Source: Fulvia fulva (Eukaryota > Ascomycota > Dothideomycetes > Mycosphaerellales > Mycosphaerellaceae). From it: a DNA stretch of 64,000 bases. Shown here piece by piece: positions 9,480-21,789 of this stretch (its first letter is position 1; each line of letters opens with the position of its first letter). Location: assembly GCF_020509005.1 (NCBI RefSeq), contig NC_063014.1:5828001-5892000 (forward strand), read 5' to 3'. The notes beneath the pieces were generated by a model, which did not search any database, was not told the DNA's origin, and saw nothing but the letters and a program-made list of their open reading frames with translations. Both the position numbers and the translations under genes were made by a program.

Positions 9480-12400
9480 GACTTCTCCTTATCTAGATTA
9501 GCTTTCCCTCTAAACGTGCGTAGTCTATATTACTACCCCGTTAGCCCCCGCTCCTAGCCGGTCTCGTCGCGCTACGCCGTGTCCTCTCTTCCTATACTAC
9601 TCCTACTAGGCGGTACTATTCTAGCTAGCCCTTCTCTAGTATCTAGTTCGTAATACGCCGTAGGTCCTTAACGTTGTTAAGAAGTGCCCTAATCGTCCGG
9701 TTCCTCGCCTTTACTATCTACTCCCCCCTTCCTAGCGACTACCTCGGATAGACGAGGAGTACGTACCGTACGTTCTAGGAGTAATCGCCGTAGGAGTAGC
9801 TAGTATTCGTATATTCTAGAACCTTCCTCTATAATAGGTACCCCTAGAGGCCGATGTGTTCGCTTCGTAGTTGGGTTACTATACTACTCTATACCCTCGT
9901 AAGGCGGTAGTAGATAAGCTTCGGGGGGTACTTGACCGCGGATTTCGTAGCTAACTATTCCTTAGGTTGTCCCGCTAGATAAGGGCGTCTACTATACCCT
10001 ATACCCTAGTTGTTCTACCTCTCTTTCTATAGTTACTCTATAAACGATTTCTTACCTTCCTATTATATTACTAGCTATTCGTCCCTTACCCGGTAGTTCG
10101 GCTCGTTTCCGGGTTAAATGCCCTTATAAGCTAGTACTAATTCGCGGGCCCTTACGACTATACTAGCAATAACCTTCTATACTAGGTACTATACCGACTT
10201 ACCTAAGTAGAAGGTCCGTAGTCCCTAGATATATAGGTCGATTAGCGGTATAGCGGTCTCGTACTTAAGCATCCTTATTGGTATCGACTTATATACCCCG
10301 GTGACCTTCCTTAGGCATTAGTTTTAGATCTTTACTAACGGCGTAACGAGTCCCTTTAATAGGTAGGCCCTCTTACCTAAGGACTATACTTAGCTACTAT
10401 AGGTAAGGACTAGCCGTATAATAGCCGTATATAGAAGTCGTAACTACTAAAAGACCGCCCCCTATATAGACGTAGTAAGCCTCTAGTATAATACTATATC
10501 CTGTTTAGCTTTCCGTAATATTACCTATACGTACTTCCTCTACCGTAGCGCCGGGTCTACCTATAGTCCGAGGATCCTAAGCTAATTTACCGGGTTAGTC
10601 GTATACCCCTATATCTAGATAGAAGCTTATATATTATAGAACCGTAGCCGGCGCGTAAAGTGTATCAGATTGTACTTTTCTAGGGCAAACCGAGCCCTAT
10701 ACCTCCTAGCCTAGTCCTCGTAGATCTTATGCTTCTCTTCTAGTAGCCTATAGTTCTCCTTAGTCGAGGAAGACTACGCTAGGATGTTCGTATCGTCTAT
10801 AAAGCCGTTCGTAGCGGTGTTCTAGGATTCTAGGGCTAGGAGTAGCGTCGCTATAAAGAAGGGGAATAGGGTAGGTACTAGCGTTAAGCCTTACGGGATT
10901 CTAGTATAGACTACTTAAAATAGGCTTTTATACTAACCGACTAGGATCGACGTACTACGGTTTTAGAGGTAGGACCGTACGAAGTTAACAAGCTACTTAG
11001 GGAGTCCTTTCGACTTTAGGATATAGAGTAGCCGCGGGTATAATACGTAGTCGAAGGCTCCCGATATGTCTAGACTAAGTAAGGATACTACCTTATCCCT
11101 ATTCTTATACTAGATAGCCTTTACCTAAGAGGTAATAAGTTCTATCGCGGATAGCGTCGATTGCTATAGGCGCGTACCTATCTAGGTGTCCGGGAGTAGG
11201 GAGTATTCCTCTACCGCCTCGGAGAGTCTCGTTATAACTAGCTTCTTAAGCGCCTTCCTAAGAGTATTAAGGAGCGTAATTAGGCGGTACGACTTGACCT
11301 ACGTATAGTCTTCCTTTTACGGCTTACGTAGAACTACTATCGTCGATTGTTTAAATACTATCGGGTAGTATCCGGTCTATAGGTAGGCGTTAAAGATTAC
11401 TACGACTACTAGGGCTAGTTAATCTCTATACTTCTTTAGTAGCTCGTTTAGGATCCTATCTAGCCCCGGGGCTTTCTTCCCCGGTAACTTTCTAAGTATA
11501 GCGGTAACTTCTCCCTCGGACACCTCCTATTAGACCGCAATACTAGGGGCTAGGGGAGTAGAGCTATTTATGTCGCTTAGATTAGCCTCGACTAGGGGCG
11601 GGAAGAACTTACTAGCTAGTAGACGCGCCTTAGCCTCGGGGTTACTAACCGGGCTACTAGGCGATTATAGCGCTAGGATAGAGAAGGAGAGGCCCTATAT
11701 AGAGTCCTATCGGGCCTATTTCGCTAGCTTCTATATCCTCGCTAGCTTGCCGGCGATTTCTTCTACTATAGCTCTCTAGCCGACTACTTTCTCCCTCCGT
11801 ATTATAGCTTTCTTCTATAAGTATACCTCCCTATATACGTTCTAGGCCTCCTCGCTATAGCTACTCGTCTATACCCGGCGGGCTCTCCTTACTTCTCTTA
11901 CTACCGTAGTATACTTCGGCATCTAGTATAGTTTAGACTATGTCGTTAGTTAGGTAAGCGGAACGTAAAGTAAGGTCGCTTCTCTTGTTTCGTCTATTAA
12001 CCCTTAGACTACCTCGTCTATCTCGTCTTTACTATTATATTGCTACTACGCGATCTAGACTAGCCTCTCGGAGTTATCGAGGTACGCCTAGATGTTAGCC
12101 TAGTAGGCCTTTCCCTAGTTTAGCTTAGGGGTTCTCGCTAGTATACGTTATATCTATATCGTAATAGAGGTCCTAACTAGTATATAGTCTAACGACGCCT
12201 CGAGTTTATATTCGATCCTATAGTAGGTTACTATATAGTAGTAGCTATCTAAGATCTAGGAGAGGTCGATCGTGCCTTAGAGTCCCCCTCTCTTCTAGGT
12301 GCCTAGGTCCTTCGGGGTATTAAGGGCAATTACGTTACTCGCTATCAAGTCGAGTACTTCGTCGGCTATAGGGTGCGGCTATATAAGGCTTTCCTAGGAA

Positions 12401-12880
12401 GGGTAGTGTATATTAAAGTCTCCTACTACAATATAGCACCCTTGTCTCTTAAGCGTACTATCTAGGTGTCTATAGACCCTAAGGTCGCGGCTAGACCTCG
12501 AGGCTAGCGGTTATATATATAGGTTGTATATCTAGGTACTACCTACGTAGAGGGAGGTAATATCGCCCCCGTCTTCTTCGTCTACGTAGTATACTACCTC
12601 CTAGTTAGATTCTAGTATATCCTTACTAATATAGAAGTACGTACGGGGTCTACCGTCGCCTCGTAGGTATGTCGTATAGCCTAGTAACTTATAGGTCGTT
12701 AGTCTCTTATAGTACGGGTTAATCTATAGCTCCTAGATTACTAGGACGTAGTAGACGTACGGGTCCGCCTTATATAGGAAATAGTTCTAGACTATATCCT
12801 TACTATAGTTAAGGTTATACTAGATAATACTAAGCGCGTCGAGGCTAGTTATCGTTATCGACAATTATTTCCTCTATAAT
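9480..12880 (-). pseudogene. LINE-B ORF2: endonuclease and reverse transcriptase
   Basis: Minus-strand reading. The AP-endonuclease at about 12150-12870 includes YKRLTTYKLLGYTTYLRGDG and the catalytic-loop motif VVGDFNIHYPS near 12420. RT at about 10300-11560: LPGKKAPGLDRILNELLKK near 11480, TLSAIELITS, SLLSLDISGAFDYV near 11060 and the catalytic box GFIDDTNILA near 10790, with both Asp residues kept. The C-terminal third, down to about 9480, is too decayed for me to say whether RNase H is present. Stops are frequent and almost all TAG. Confidence 0.82.
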
Positions 12881-12889
12881 GTCCTATAT

Positions 12890-14170
12890 CCTACTACCTT
12901 ATACGTCCTAGTCTACGCCTATTAGCTATATACTAAAGGGGAGCTAGGCCTAGTTAGATTCTCTCGCCGTAGCTAGTAGAGTACGTAGCCTCCCGTACGC
13001 CCTAGCTAACGTATCCTTTATATTATTCTCGGCCCTAGAGCGCTTATACCCGACCGCCGCTAGCTAGTTCCGGTATAGACTAGCCTTACGGTCGCCGTAG
13101 AATCTTAGGGCGACGGTTCTGTTTATAATTACCTTGTTTTTCGCTAGTTTCCGCTATAGGCATTCCGCGCTATATAATAGGTAGTGCCCCGGACAGTTCG
13201 CGTACCGTCTCGTAGCCGATATATAGTCCCTAGATATATAGTCTCCTATATAGTTCGAGTAGGCCTACTTATTTATATACGTATAGATTTGGTGTCTATA
13301 CTATTGGCATTTGAAGTATTAGAGGATACGAAAGGATAAGGAGTGCTTTTCTACTATCTTAAGGCTATATTACTAGATTAGGCCTCATTCTATCGCTAGA
13401 TCCGCCGCTTTCGCGTCTTATAGCTATACTATTAGCGCCGAGGCCTTCTTGCCTTCTAGCTATTTCCTATAGAGCCAAGTCGCCTTCTAGATTAGAGAGT
13501 TAAGAGTGACCGGGTTGTCCTCTTAGAGAGCACGTAGGTGACCTTAGTTAGTTAGGTCGAACTCCTTAGGTATATCGTAGACTAGGATCGTAAATTACTT
13601 CGTTAAGACCTTCGCTAATACCGTAACCTTAGATACCTACTATAGCTATACCTCTAGGTGCCTCCTAGTAGTAGTAGAGCTAGTATAGATCTATAGAGTA
13701 TCGTTAGACTATTAGTTCACTACGACTACCCCTAGTTAACTAATTCGTTAGGCGAGCTCCTTATTCGATAGCTTCGTAACTTCGGCCTAGTCTTCCTTTA
13801 CTATAATACGGATCGTAACTATATCGTACGTTAGGCGGGGGCCTAGTATCGATACCGCGACCGATACCTAGCTATAGGGGTATTGATTCCGGGTAGCCTT
13901 ATTAATCGCCTAAGACGTCGTCCTTATTTCTTATTACCCTCGGTAATACGATAGTATAAGCGCCGTACGTAGCTAAGTGATTATTACCTATAGAGACCGG
14001 TATAGGAGCTAATTATTAGTTTCTATACTTTTTACGTCCTCTATAAGTTGCTACTAGTTGTCTTAGGGGAGCTTCGCCTATAGAGCCGTAGGCGCCGGTA
14101 GTACCGTAGCCTAGGCTACTATTACCTAGGAGTTACCTAATATAGCTAGGCACCTCCGCGGCGTTTAGAG
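12890..14170 (-). pseudogene. LINE-B ORF1: Gag-like protein with zinc knuckles
   Basis: The minus-strand reading gives a Gag-like ORF1. The middle resembles LINE nucleic-acid-binding ORF1 proteins, and two tandem CCHC zinc knuckles lie near 13130-13330. The second reads ANCPGHYLLYSAEC with its cysteines largely kept; the first is damaged by Cys to Tyr changes. ORF1 proteins coat the LINE RNA. The upstream 14171-14329 stretch is the short 5' UTR. The exact start is not decidable because ATG codons followed by CpA-rich sequence are gone. Confidence 0.68.
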
Positions 14171-14340
14171 CTAAAGAAATAGGGTGAAGAGAACTTTAAG
14201 CTATCTAAATTAAATAAGGTAGAACTCCCTTAATTCTAGGGGTAGTAGCCTGCTTTATAGATCGTTAGAATAGCCTTAATAAGAGCTTTCGAATATGTCG
14301 TGTTTAGCGATATAAGGCGAAAATCCTCGGAGGTATAATA

Positions 14341-15718
14341 TATATTAAGAATGTATATAGTAGTTATAGCCTATTCGTTCCTCCGGAGTTAGAAGACAAT
14401 CTAGATAAAGGTAAAATCCCGCTACGTACTCGTATTGTATAGGCTTTCTACGAATATATAGTAGCTAGTTACTTAGGGGACGAGAAGATGTATAAATTAG
14501 TAGCTCGTAACTATACCTAGCTAGGTATCGTACGATTTATTAAGAGCTATATACGTGCCTACCGCGCTTACCGTACGAACAAGTATACTAATATCTAGTA
14601 CCTAGGGCTATTAAGACCGCTACTAGTACTATTTAGCGCTTAGGAGGATATCTCTATTAACTTCGTAGTCAAACTACCGAAGGGAATAAGCGTAGTCGAC
14701 GGACAAACGTACGAGAATATTATAACCGTTATATACCGCTTAACTAAGGAGCGACATATTATTCCTATTACCTCGATAATAGTAGAGCATTACGTACTAG
14801 TATTCCTTAAGTACGTGTTTAGTAGACATAGGCTTCCGAAGTCTATTGTCTCGGATCGTAGTACGTAATAGGTTTCCGTATTCTAGCGTAGGATATACGC
14901 GCTACTTAGTATTAGTCGAAAGCTATCTTTGTCGTTCTACCTAGAAATAGATAGATAGTCGGAGAACACGAACAAGGTAATAGAGCAATACCTACGTATC
15001 TTTATTACTATACCTAGGACGACTAGCTAGATTAGACTCTATTAGCTAAGTTTATAGCAAACAATATAGCGTCCGTAATAATAGGCGTCTTACCGTTCTA
15101 TACTAATACTAGGCGTAATCTAAGGTTCTCTAAGTTCGACTTAGACTTGCCTATACTACTAATACTATATAAATAGCGACTAGACGCCGAGTCCGCGGAC
15201 AAGTTTACGGCTAAGATATAAGGGATATACTAATACTTACGATAGTAGATAGCCTTAGTATAAGTAGTCTAAGCTAAGTACGTAAACTAGACGCGTATAC
15301 CTATACTACGGTACGCCGAAGGCGACGAAGTATAGGTAAGCACTAAGAACTAGACGATAGAGAGACCTTCTCGTAAGATAGACGTAAAGTAGTCTAGACC
15401 GTACGTAATCACGGAGGTACTACCGGGCAATACTTATAAAGTAGAGCTCCTACCTACTTTAAATATCGATAATCGCTTCTACTTATACCTTCTTATACTA
15501 GTTTATCCGCCGGTTATAGGACAGATATAACCCGTACTACTACCGATCCGAATTGTTGACGACGAATAATACGAAGCCGATCCCGCCGAACCCGATTAAT
15601 AGGAAGTTAAGTAAATCCTAGACTATAAGAAGAGATAGCCGCGAGGACTAATACCGGTAGGAGGTAAACAGCTATATTAGGAATACTTAGTAAAATACAT
15701 TAGATATAATAAGCTATC
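14341..15718 (+). pseudogene. Ty3/gypsy-1 Pol segment 3: integrase and chromodomain start
   Basis: The reading resumes with IIYIKNVYSSYSLFVPPELED, the region before the integrase HHCC zinc finger. The finger is decayed: ASYLGDEKMYKLVARNY, with His to Tyr. The integrase core follows: AEDISINFVVKLPKG near 14650, the VSDR block at about 14840-14860, and a damaged region corresponding to YHPQTDGQTE at about 14935-14965 with VIEQYLRIF after it. The C-terminal part ends in a chromodomain beginning near 15600 and reaching EYLVKYIRYNKLSY at the copia-1 insertion point. Chromodomains direct chromoviruses to heterochromatin, which fits this neighbourhood. Confidence 0.87.
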
Positions 15719-16093
15719 TATTACGAATATAGGTTAGTAGGTATGTCGTACGGTACTAAGACTAACTTAGTATATACTAAGCTAGTCGAGACAATAGTAC
15801 GGCAATACTACCGAGACACCGTACGAATAGTAGGAGCGACTTAGAGGACCTAAAGTTACTTAGCTAGTTAGTACGAGACTGTCGGAGGAACTGCCGTCGT
15901 AGGATAAGATATAGGTAAAACCGATAAGGCGTAGTAAAATAGAACTAGGACTAGAGCAAGATCCCTCTATATAGATATAAGAGAGGCAGTCTCTATACCG
16001 ATAGTAGAGACACCTTTAGTACTAAATACTATTCTACTATATACCTTCGTATACTATATTAGTCCTTCCTCCTTTCCTATTACAAGTCCTAAC

Positions 16094-16131
<38 letters not shown>

Positions 16132-16146
16132 TATACCCTTTTAACA
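15719..16146 (+). repeat. Copia-1 5' LTR
   Basis: 428 bp, starting TATTACGAATATAGG and ending CCCTTTTAACA. Repeated at 20843-21250 and as a solo LTR at 22062-22471. It contains a long (TA)n tract at about 16097-16130 that is much shorter in the other two copies. This explains most of its extra length. Confidence 0.93.
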
Positions 16147-16163
16147 GGTTATAAGCCCGGGTT
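16147..16163 (+). promoter_or_regulatory. Copia-1 primer binding site (half-tRNA type)
   Basis: GGTTATAAGCCCGGGTT follows the 5' LTR directly. With the A at position 7 read as a RIP-altered G, GGTTATGAGCCC complements the anticodon arm of an initiator Met tRNA (GGGCUCAUAACC). Drosophila copia primes from this region of a half-tRNA. The same box follows the LTRs at 44276 and 50650, and in inverted form precedes 39703. Confidence 0.75.
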
Positions 16164-16329
16164 TGCTTAATAGGACATCGATATACTAAGGAAGTACGAC
16201 GTAGGGTATTATACTCTATACCCGGAATCCGTACGGTAACGTACTAATAGACTCGGGGAGTCTAAGCTTAGTCTAACTACCGTAGTTAAGTAAGGAGCTT
16301 ACTATATATCTAAGGCTACCTTCGCTATA

Positions 16330-17255
16330 GAAGACTTAATAAATCACGAGGGCCCCCGGAAGGTCGGCCCTACCCTTACTTATAAGAACTAGAAGCGCTA
16401 GTTCGTTATACTACGAGACTATCTCGAAAGCCGGAAGGTATTCTAGGTTATCGACGACTCGTCGGCTAATCTCCTAGAATCCGTTACGCCTAAGATTACT
16501 TCGAAGGCAAACGGTAGAGCGAGATATACTATCTTAGTATATTTGTCCGAGGAGGATAACTAAGAAATCTTAGACATACGAGATACGAAAGAGATCTAGA
16601 AACTTCTATAGAAGAAGTATAGTAAGGTCTATAAGGCATAAGTAGTAGCGCTTATAAAACAGCTAGTATCGTTTAAGCTACCGGACGATTAGACAATTAG
16701 ACAAGGGTAGATATATCTAGGTAACCTATCTATATAGATTGCCGAAACAGATAGTAAAGAGACCTACTATAAGGACCCTATCCGGAGGTTTAAGTACCTA
16801 CTAAGTAGCCTCCCGGACGTCTACGCTAGTACTAGGGACACTATCCTAGCCTAGCTAAACCTAGGCTAGGAATCCGCTATAACCTTACTTAAATCCTACG
16901 AATTACGGATCTAAGAGAGTAAGGGCAAGACCGCTCTATACTCCTAGAGGTAAGGGGGTAAGAGCGGCTACTTTATCTACGATAGTAACTACCTAGTTAT
17001 ATCGTGCCCGGAACTAGATTCCGTAAAGGAGTTTGTTAAAAAAGAAGAATACCTAGAAGTAACCGGAGAAGAAGTCCTATAAAGAGCTAGTCCGGGATCT
17101 AGAGAAGGCCTAAAACGCCCTTAAGAAGTCTAGGAAATAGCAGAAGGATAAGAGAAGCCAATCCGACAATAAGACAAAGGCAAAGGCGACACGAGCCTAT
17201 ACCTTACGAGAAAGCGATGCCGAGGAAATATACGACGACAAAGTCGCCTATTCTA
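16330..17255 (+). pseudogene. Copia-1 Gag relic
   Basis: Read through stops, this gives a copia-type Gag (UBN2-like). RKVGPTLTYKN marks the N-terminal region. A central helical capsid segment includes RRFKYLLSSLPDVYASTRD, corresponding to LLSSLPDxYxxxRD in the better preserved copia-2 and copia-3. The zinc knuckle near 16975-17020 reads GYFIYDSNYLVISC, with its first Cys and His residues lost. A Lys-rich linker leads to the protease. The 16164-16330 stretch is leader with no recognisable content. Confidence 0.8.
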
Positions 17256-20200
17256 CTACCGAAGTAAAAGGCAAGTTTTCCGCCTCCGAATAGTTACTAG
17301 ACTCCTATACCTCCTTATACATAACTGATAATAAGTCTCTATTTAGATCGCTTAGGAAACTAGCGAGAAGGAAAGTAATTAAAGTCGGTAGGGGGTACCT
17401 AGATATATTCTATAAAGGAATAGTAACTATAGAAGCCCTAACGGGGAAACAAATTGCTCTAGAGAAAGTCTTATTTGTTCCTAATCTTAGAGTTAATCTA
17501 GTTTTATAGAGGTAGTTTAGTAAGTAATTCGATATCGAACCTCTAAACTTTATACTTAAGTATAAGAGCGGAAAGCCTATCGTTCGAACAGTACTACGAG
17601 AGGGGGTACCGGTAGTATCTTCGATATCCGACTCCCTAAACTAGGTAGATAACAGACCCCCGGAGATGCTATACGAGGAAGCTCTAGCCGCGGTAACTAC
17701 CGAGGATTAGTAGGAGCTTTAGTATAGAAGATTCGTATACCTAGGTAAAGGATTTCTCCGGAACGTCTATAGGGTAAGTAATAAGAAGGACCCGATTCCT
17801 ATCCCGGACGAGTATAACTATAAGGTATACTCTATTACGAATATACGGAAGTTTAAAGGCGCTATCGTAGAACGAAAGAACGAAAGACTTACGCTTATAT
17901 CTATCGATATCTACGGACCCTTCGAAAATACGACATCTAGGCTAGGTTTTAAATACTAGCTAGAGATCGTAGATAACTTCTTAAGAAAGAAGTAGGTAAT
18001 CTCGCTTAAGAACAAATCCGACGCACCGTAAGTACTACGATAATAGCGGCTAACTATAGAGAAAGCATCGAAATGCTACGTAAGAGTAGTACGGAGTAAT
18101 AATACACCTGAGCTACTAATAGTTCTAAAAGAATACGAGAAAGAATCGGGGGTTTAATACGATACGACGGATACTTATAACTCTATACAAAACGGAGTAG
18201 TAGAAAGGTTAATCTAGGTATTGGAGAACGCGATCCGCGTAATACTCGAGGAATCGGGGATACCGGTAGAATTCTAGCCTAAAGCGCTAGAGGTATAGGC
18301 GGTTATACGTAACCTACTACCGAACGGACCGTTACTTAATAGTATCTAACTTTCGCCGGAAGAAGCATTTACTAGCAAAGTGCCGACGGTAAATCACCTA
18401 AGAGTATAGGGTTATAGGGTAGTAGTTTACGTAGAACCGAAATTAAATCTAAAAGGACTACGATAGGATAAGTTAATAAACCGGGGTAAGGAAGCTATTT
18501 TCGTTAGACACGGTCAATCGACTAAGTAATAGTTGTTCTAGGAGCTAGATATACGAGCTATTAGGTAGTATAGCCAAGTAGATTAGTTCGAAAACGAGAA
18601 GGGGGGAGATCTAGACTTAGGTGTCTCCTTTACGAACTAATCTAGTAGGGTACACGAACGAAGGCTAGTCGGTCGACTACCGGCGGTCTCGCGACTACTA
18701 CTAGTTTAGCGACTAGCGGATGCCCCGATAGTAATCTTACGATCCTCGGGTAGTATAATACCCTAACTTCCTACTACTAAAGTAGCCGAGTCCTCTATAG
18801 AAGAACCGACCTAGTTAATCCCCGCTCCCTACGTAGAGACCGAACCCGCTACGGCTAAGGATAAAGGACTAACTGTCTTAAGACCGCTCTATATTCAACT
18901 TCCCGGTAGACTAGATAATATCGCGGACTATAAGAAGATCGAGGAAACCCCGGAGCTACCGGAACTAATCGTCCGGAGGAAAAGGACTAGGGATCCTAAC
19001 GATAACTACGGCTAGGACTAGGACTATAAGGCTAAGTACTACAAAGCTATAATAGCTTTGTTCTACTAACTACTATAGGTAAATAATAGACTTACTAATA
19101 CTAACGAATGTATATTTATAGCTACGGTAGAGGAACTATTCGACGAAGTCTAAGAATACGCCTTTACTACATTTAGACCCGGTATCGCTTACTAATAGGA
19201 AGTACCTATCCCGAAGACATATAAGCCTACGGTAGGGGATCCTAAATAGGGCCACTTATAGAAGGACGCTATCGATACCGAGCTACTCTCGTTATTAAGT
19301 AATAATACCTAGGAAACGGCTATCGCTCTAAGGGGGGCGAATATAGTAACCTCTAAGTAGGTCTTTAACGTAAAGAGACTTATTAGCGGAGCAATCGAAA
19401 AGTTCAAGGCAAGACTTGTCGTAAGGGGGTTTTTATAGAAATTCGGCATTAACTTCGAAGAGACATTCGTACCTATAGTACACTATAACACCCTAAGGGT
19501 CTTTATAGTAGTAGTTTACGAGCGGGATCTCGAGATATACTAGGTCGACGTTAACAATGCGTTTACCTAAAGCTACCTAGCCGAAGACATCTATATAAAA
19601 CCCCTACTAGGAGTCGAAACCCTACCGAATACGGTCCTTAAGGTACTCCGGAGTCTCTACGGCCTAAAGTAGGTAGCTAGAGACTAGAATAAGCTCTATA
19701 TCGCTACGTTAGTCAAAATGGGATTCTACTAGTCCGAGGTAGACCTATGTCTCCTAACTTATACTAAGAGAGACATTATACTACTTATCTATATAGACGA
19801 CATACCTATTATAGCACTAAGGTTAGCCGATATCTAATAGTTTAAGAAGTAGTTCGCGTAACACTTTAAGATTAAGGATCTCGGGGAACCGGAGAAACTA
19901 CTAGGACTAAAGATTACTCGCGATAGGCGTAACGGTACCCTAAAACTCGACTAGAGCTATTATATCCGTAATGCCCTTACTAAAATAGATATAGTAAAAG
20001 AAAAGGCAAGCCCTATACTCTCGCTAATAGATAGTTACGATAATCTCCGTCCTATAGCCCCGAACAACGAGAGATATAGTAAGGGTAACTACTAGGGCGA
20101 TAATAGGACCTAGATATAGCTAATAACTATAATAAGACCGGACCTAGCCTTCCTACTCGGGAGAACTAGCACATATGTCGCGGATCTAACAAAGCGGTAT

Positions 20201-20790
20201 ATAAAAGTACTAAAGAAGGTCTCGAGATACCTAAGGTCGTTCCCCGACCTAGGGTTAATGTTTAGACGTAGTAGCGGTACCCTAACCGGATACTTAGACT
20301 CCGACTACGCGATAGATCGAGTAGATAGGGTCTTAATTCTAGGATATGTCTAGCTAGTATACGGTACGCCTATATCCTAGATAAGTAAGAAGCAAAAGTC
20401 TGTAGTAACCTCTACTATAGAGGTAGAGTTTATGGCGATAAACGCCGCCGAAAAATAATCCTAGTTCCTAGCGGCTATCCTCCGAGAGATAAACTACCCG
20501 GGGCTAGTAGGAAACTGCTCTTTCTAACTAATAGTCCTAGCCGATAAGAGTACCGTCGACAAACTAAGACTAGTGCGCCTTATAGGGGATAACTAGGCGG
20601 CTCTAACCTTAGTTAAGGACGCCTATATCTACGAAAGATCTAAGTATATTAATATTGCCTATAACTATATTAGGTACCTCTAGTAGTAGAGGAAGATCAA
20701 AGTAGAGTACTACTATACTAAGGAGATAGTAGTAGATAGTTTAACCAAACCGCTAGCCGGTCCCTAGTTCTAGACCTTTGTATAATAGCT
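17256..20790 (+). pseudogene. Copia-1 Pol relic: protease, integrase, reverse transcriptase, RNase H
   Basis: Domains appear in copia order. The protease near 17295 reads LLDSYTSLYITD (ancestral DSCASSHMTD). The pre-integrase finger and integrase run from about 17715: LISIDIYGPF near 17897, NNTPELL where a catalytic Asp is expected, and NGVVERLI near 18195. A polypurine-rich GGDLDLG linker near 18600 precedes RT: FKARLVVRGFL near 19400, VDVNNAFT near 19548 and YIDDIP near 19792. RNase H has LDSDYAIDR near 20298, STIEVEFMA, GDN-AALTLVKDA and INIAYNYIR. Nonsense codons are nearly all TAG. Confidence 0.88.
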
Positions 20791-20842
20791 ATAGCTAGTA
20801 TAGTAGAAATAGTCGTTCCTTACCTTACGACCTAAGTAGGAG

Positions 20843-21250
20843 TATTACGAATATAAGTTGGTAGGCATGTCGTACGGTACTAAGATTGACTTAGTATATA
20901 CTAAGCTAGTCGAGACAATAGTACGGTAATACTACCGAGATACCGTACGAATAGTAGGAGCGACTTAGAGGACCTAAAGTTACTTAGCTAGTTAGTACGA
21001 GACTGTCGGAGGAACTGCCGTCGTAGGATAAGATATAGGTAAAACCGATAAGGCGTAGTAAAATAGAACTAGGACTAGAGCAAGATCCCTCTATATAGGT
21101 ATAAGAGACGTAGTCTCTATACCGATAGTAGAGACACCTTTAGTACTAAACACTATTCTACTATATATCTTTATATACTATATTAGTCCTTCCTCCTTCC
21201 CTATTACGTGTCCTGACTTCCGTATATATATATACTATACCTATTTAATA
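20843..21250 (+). repeat. Copia-1 3' LTR
   Basis: 408 bp, starting TATTACGAATATAAG and ending ATACCTATTTAATA, followed by the target duplication CTATC. It differs from the 5' LTR mainly by transitions and by a shorter TA tract. Confidence 0.93.
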
Positions 21251-21255
21251 CTATC

Positions 21256-21593
21256 CTATAAAGCTACGAACTAGTTTATCGAGACCGCCGTCGCCTCTAT
21301 AGCCGACTTTTACTATAACTACCCGAGAGCAACTAAGCTACCTAGTTTTTAACTACCTATAGACTAGATACTAAATAAGAATGCTATAGGTATACGTATA
21401 GCGCGCTAACTAGTAAAAGTAGCGATGACTCTAATACCGGTAGAACGAGGCCTCCGGGCTTATAAGAAAGAGAGCGATTCGTATAGTCTAATAGATAATA
21501 AGGTGTTTACGAAGGTAATAGGAGATGTAATAGATACGAAAGATATAAGAGGAGAGGAGAGTGCTCCGGAGCGCACTCTAAGAGGGGGGTAAG
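21256..21593 (+). pseudogene. Ty3/gypsy-1 Pol segment 4: chromodomain remainder and C-terminal tail
   Basis: After copia-1 the gypsy frame continues with KATN-FIETAVASIADFYYNYPRA, the second half of a chromodomain (conserved WE...A...LIxEY region, with Trp codons now TAG). A variable tail follows with VERGLRAYKKESDSYSL. The segment ends in a purine-rich GAGGGGGG stretch at about 21582-21593. This is a likely polypurine tract for plus-strand priming, placed immediately before the LTR. Confidence 0.8.
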
Positions 21594-21780
21594 TATTACC
21601 GTACCGGCGTATATTTACTTAAACCTACGGGTACGTACCTAGACCTCGCGCCCGCTAACTAATCTAACTAGCGGCTTAGCGCCTATATATAACTCTCGTA
21701 CCCTCCGCGCCTCCCTTAGATAGAACATCTATTCGACTTATACCTTACCCGACTACGTACTTATACCTACTTATAATAAA
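21594..21780 (+). repeat. Ty3/gypsy-1 3' LTR (right end approximate)
   Basis: Begins TATTACCGTACCGGCG (ancestral TG start) right after the polypurine tract. There is no second copy in the window, so the 3' boundary cannot be fixed. I place it just before hAT coding sequence becomes readable near 21790. Confidence 0.5.
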
Positions 21781-21789
21781 CTAGTAGTA

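Larger units (their letters stand above)
9367..14329 (-). mobile_element. LINE-B, full-length Tad-like non-LTR retrotransposon
   Basis: This 4.96-kb LINE on the minus strand is inserted between the RNase H and integrase of gypsy-1. The 11-bp target duplication GAGGTATAATA stands at 9356-9366 and 14330-14340, and removing the element restores the gypsy frame (LVRG-II-YIKN). The 3' tail is ATCT-repeat-like at the low-coordinate end. Both ORF1 (zinc knuckles) and ORF2 (endonuclease, RT) are present. The sequence differs from LINE-A1/2/3, so it is a second LINE family. RIP is heavy. Confidence 0.88.
15719..21250 (+). mobile_element. Copia-1, complete Ty1/copia retrotransposon, RIP-inactivated
   Basis: A 5.5-kb copia element is inserted within the gypsy-1 chromodomain. 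It is bounded by a 5-bp target duplication CTATC (15714-15718 and 21251-21255). It has two LTRs, a primer binding site, Gag, and Pol in copia order (protease, integrase, RT, RNase H). LTR ends read TA...CA or TA...TA, from TG...CA after RIP. Copia-2 to copia-5 encode similar proteins but have different LTRs. All coding parts are full of TAG stops. Confidence 0.92.

Noticed and set aside
11570..11779. 69-codon open frame on the plus strand
   Set aside because: Antisense to the LINE-B reverse transcriptase linker; no features of its own.
15719..16146. First read as the 3' LTR of gypsy-1
   Set aside because: A primer binding site and copia Gag follow it, the gypsy frame resumes at 21256, and the 5-bp duplication CTATC brackets 15719-21250; it is the copia-1 5' LTR.
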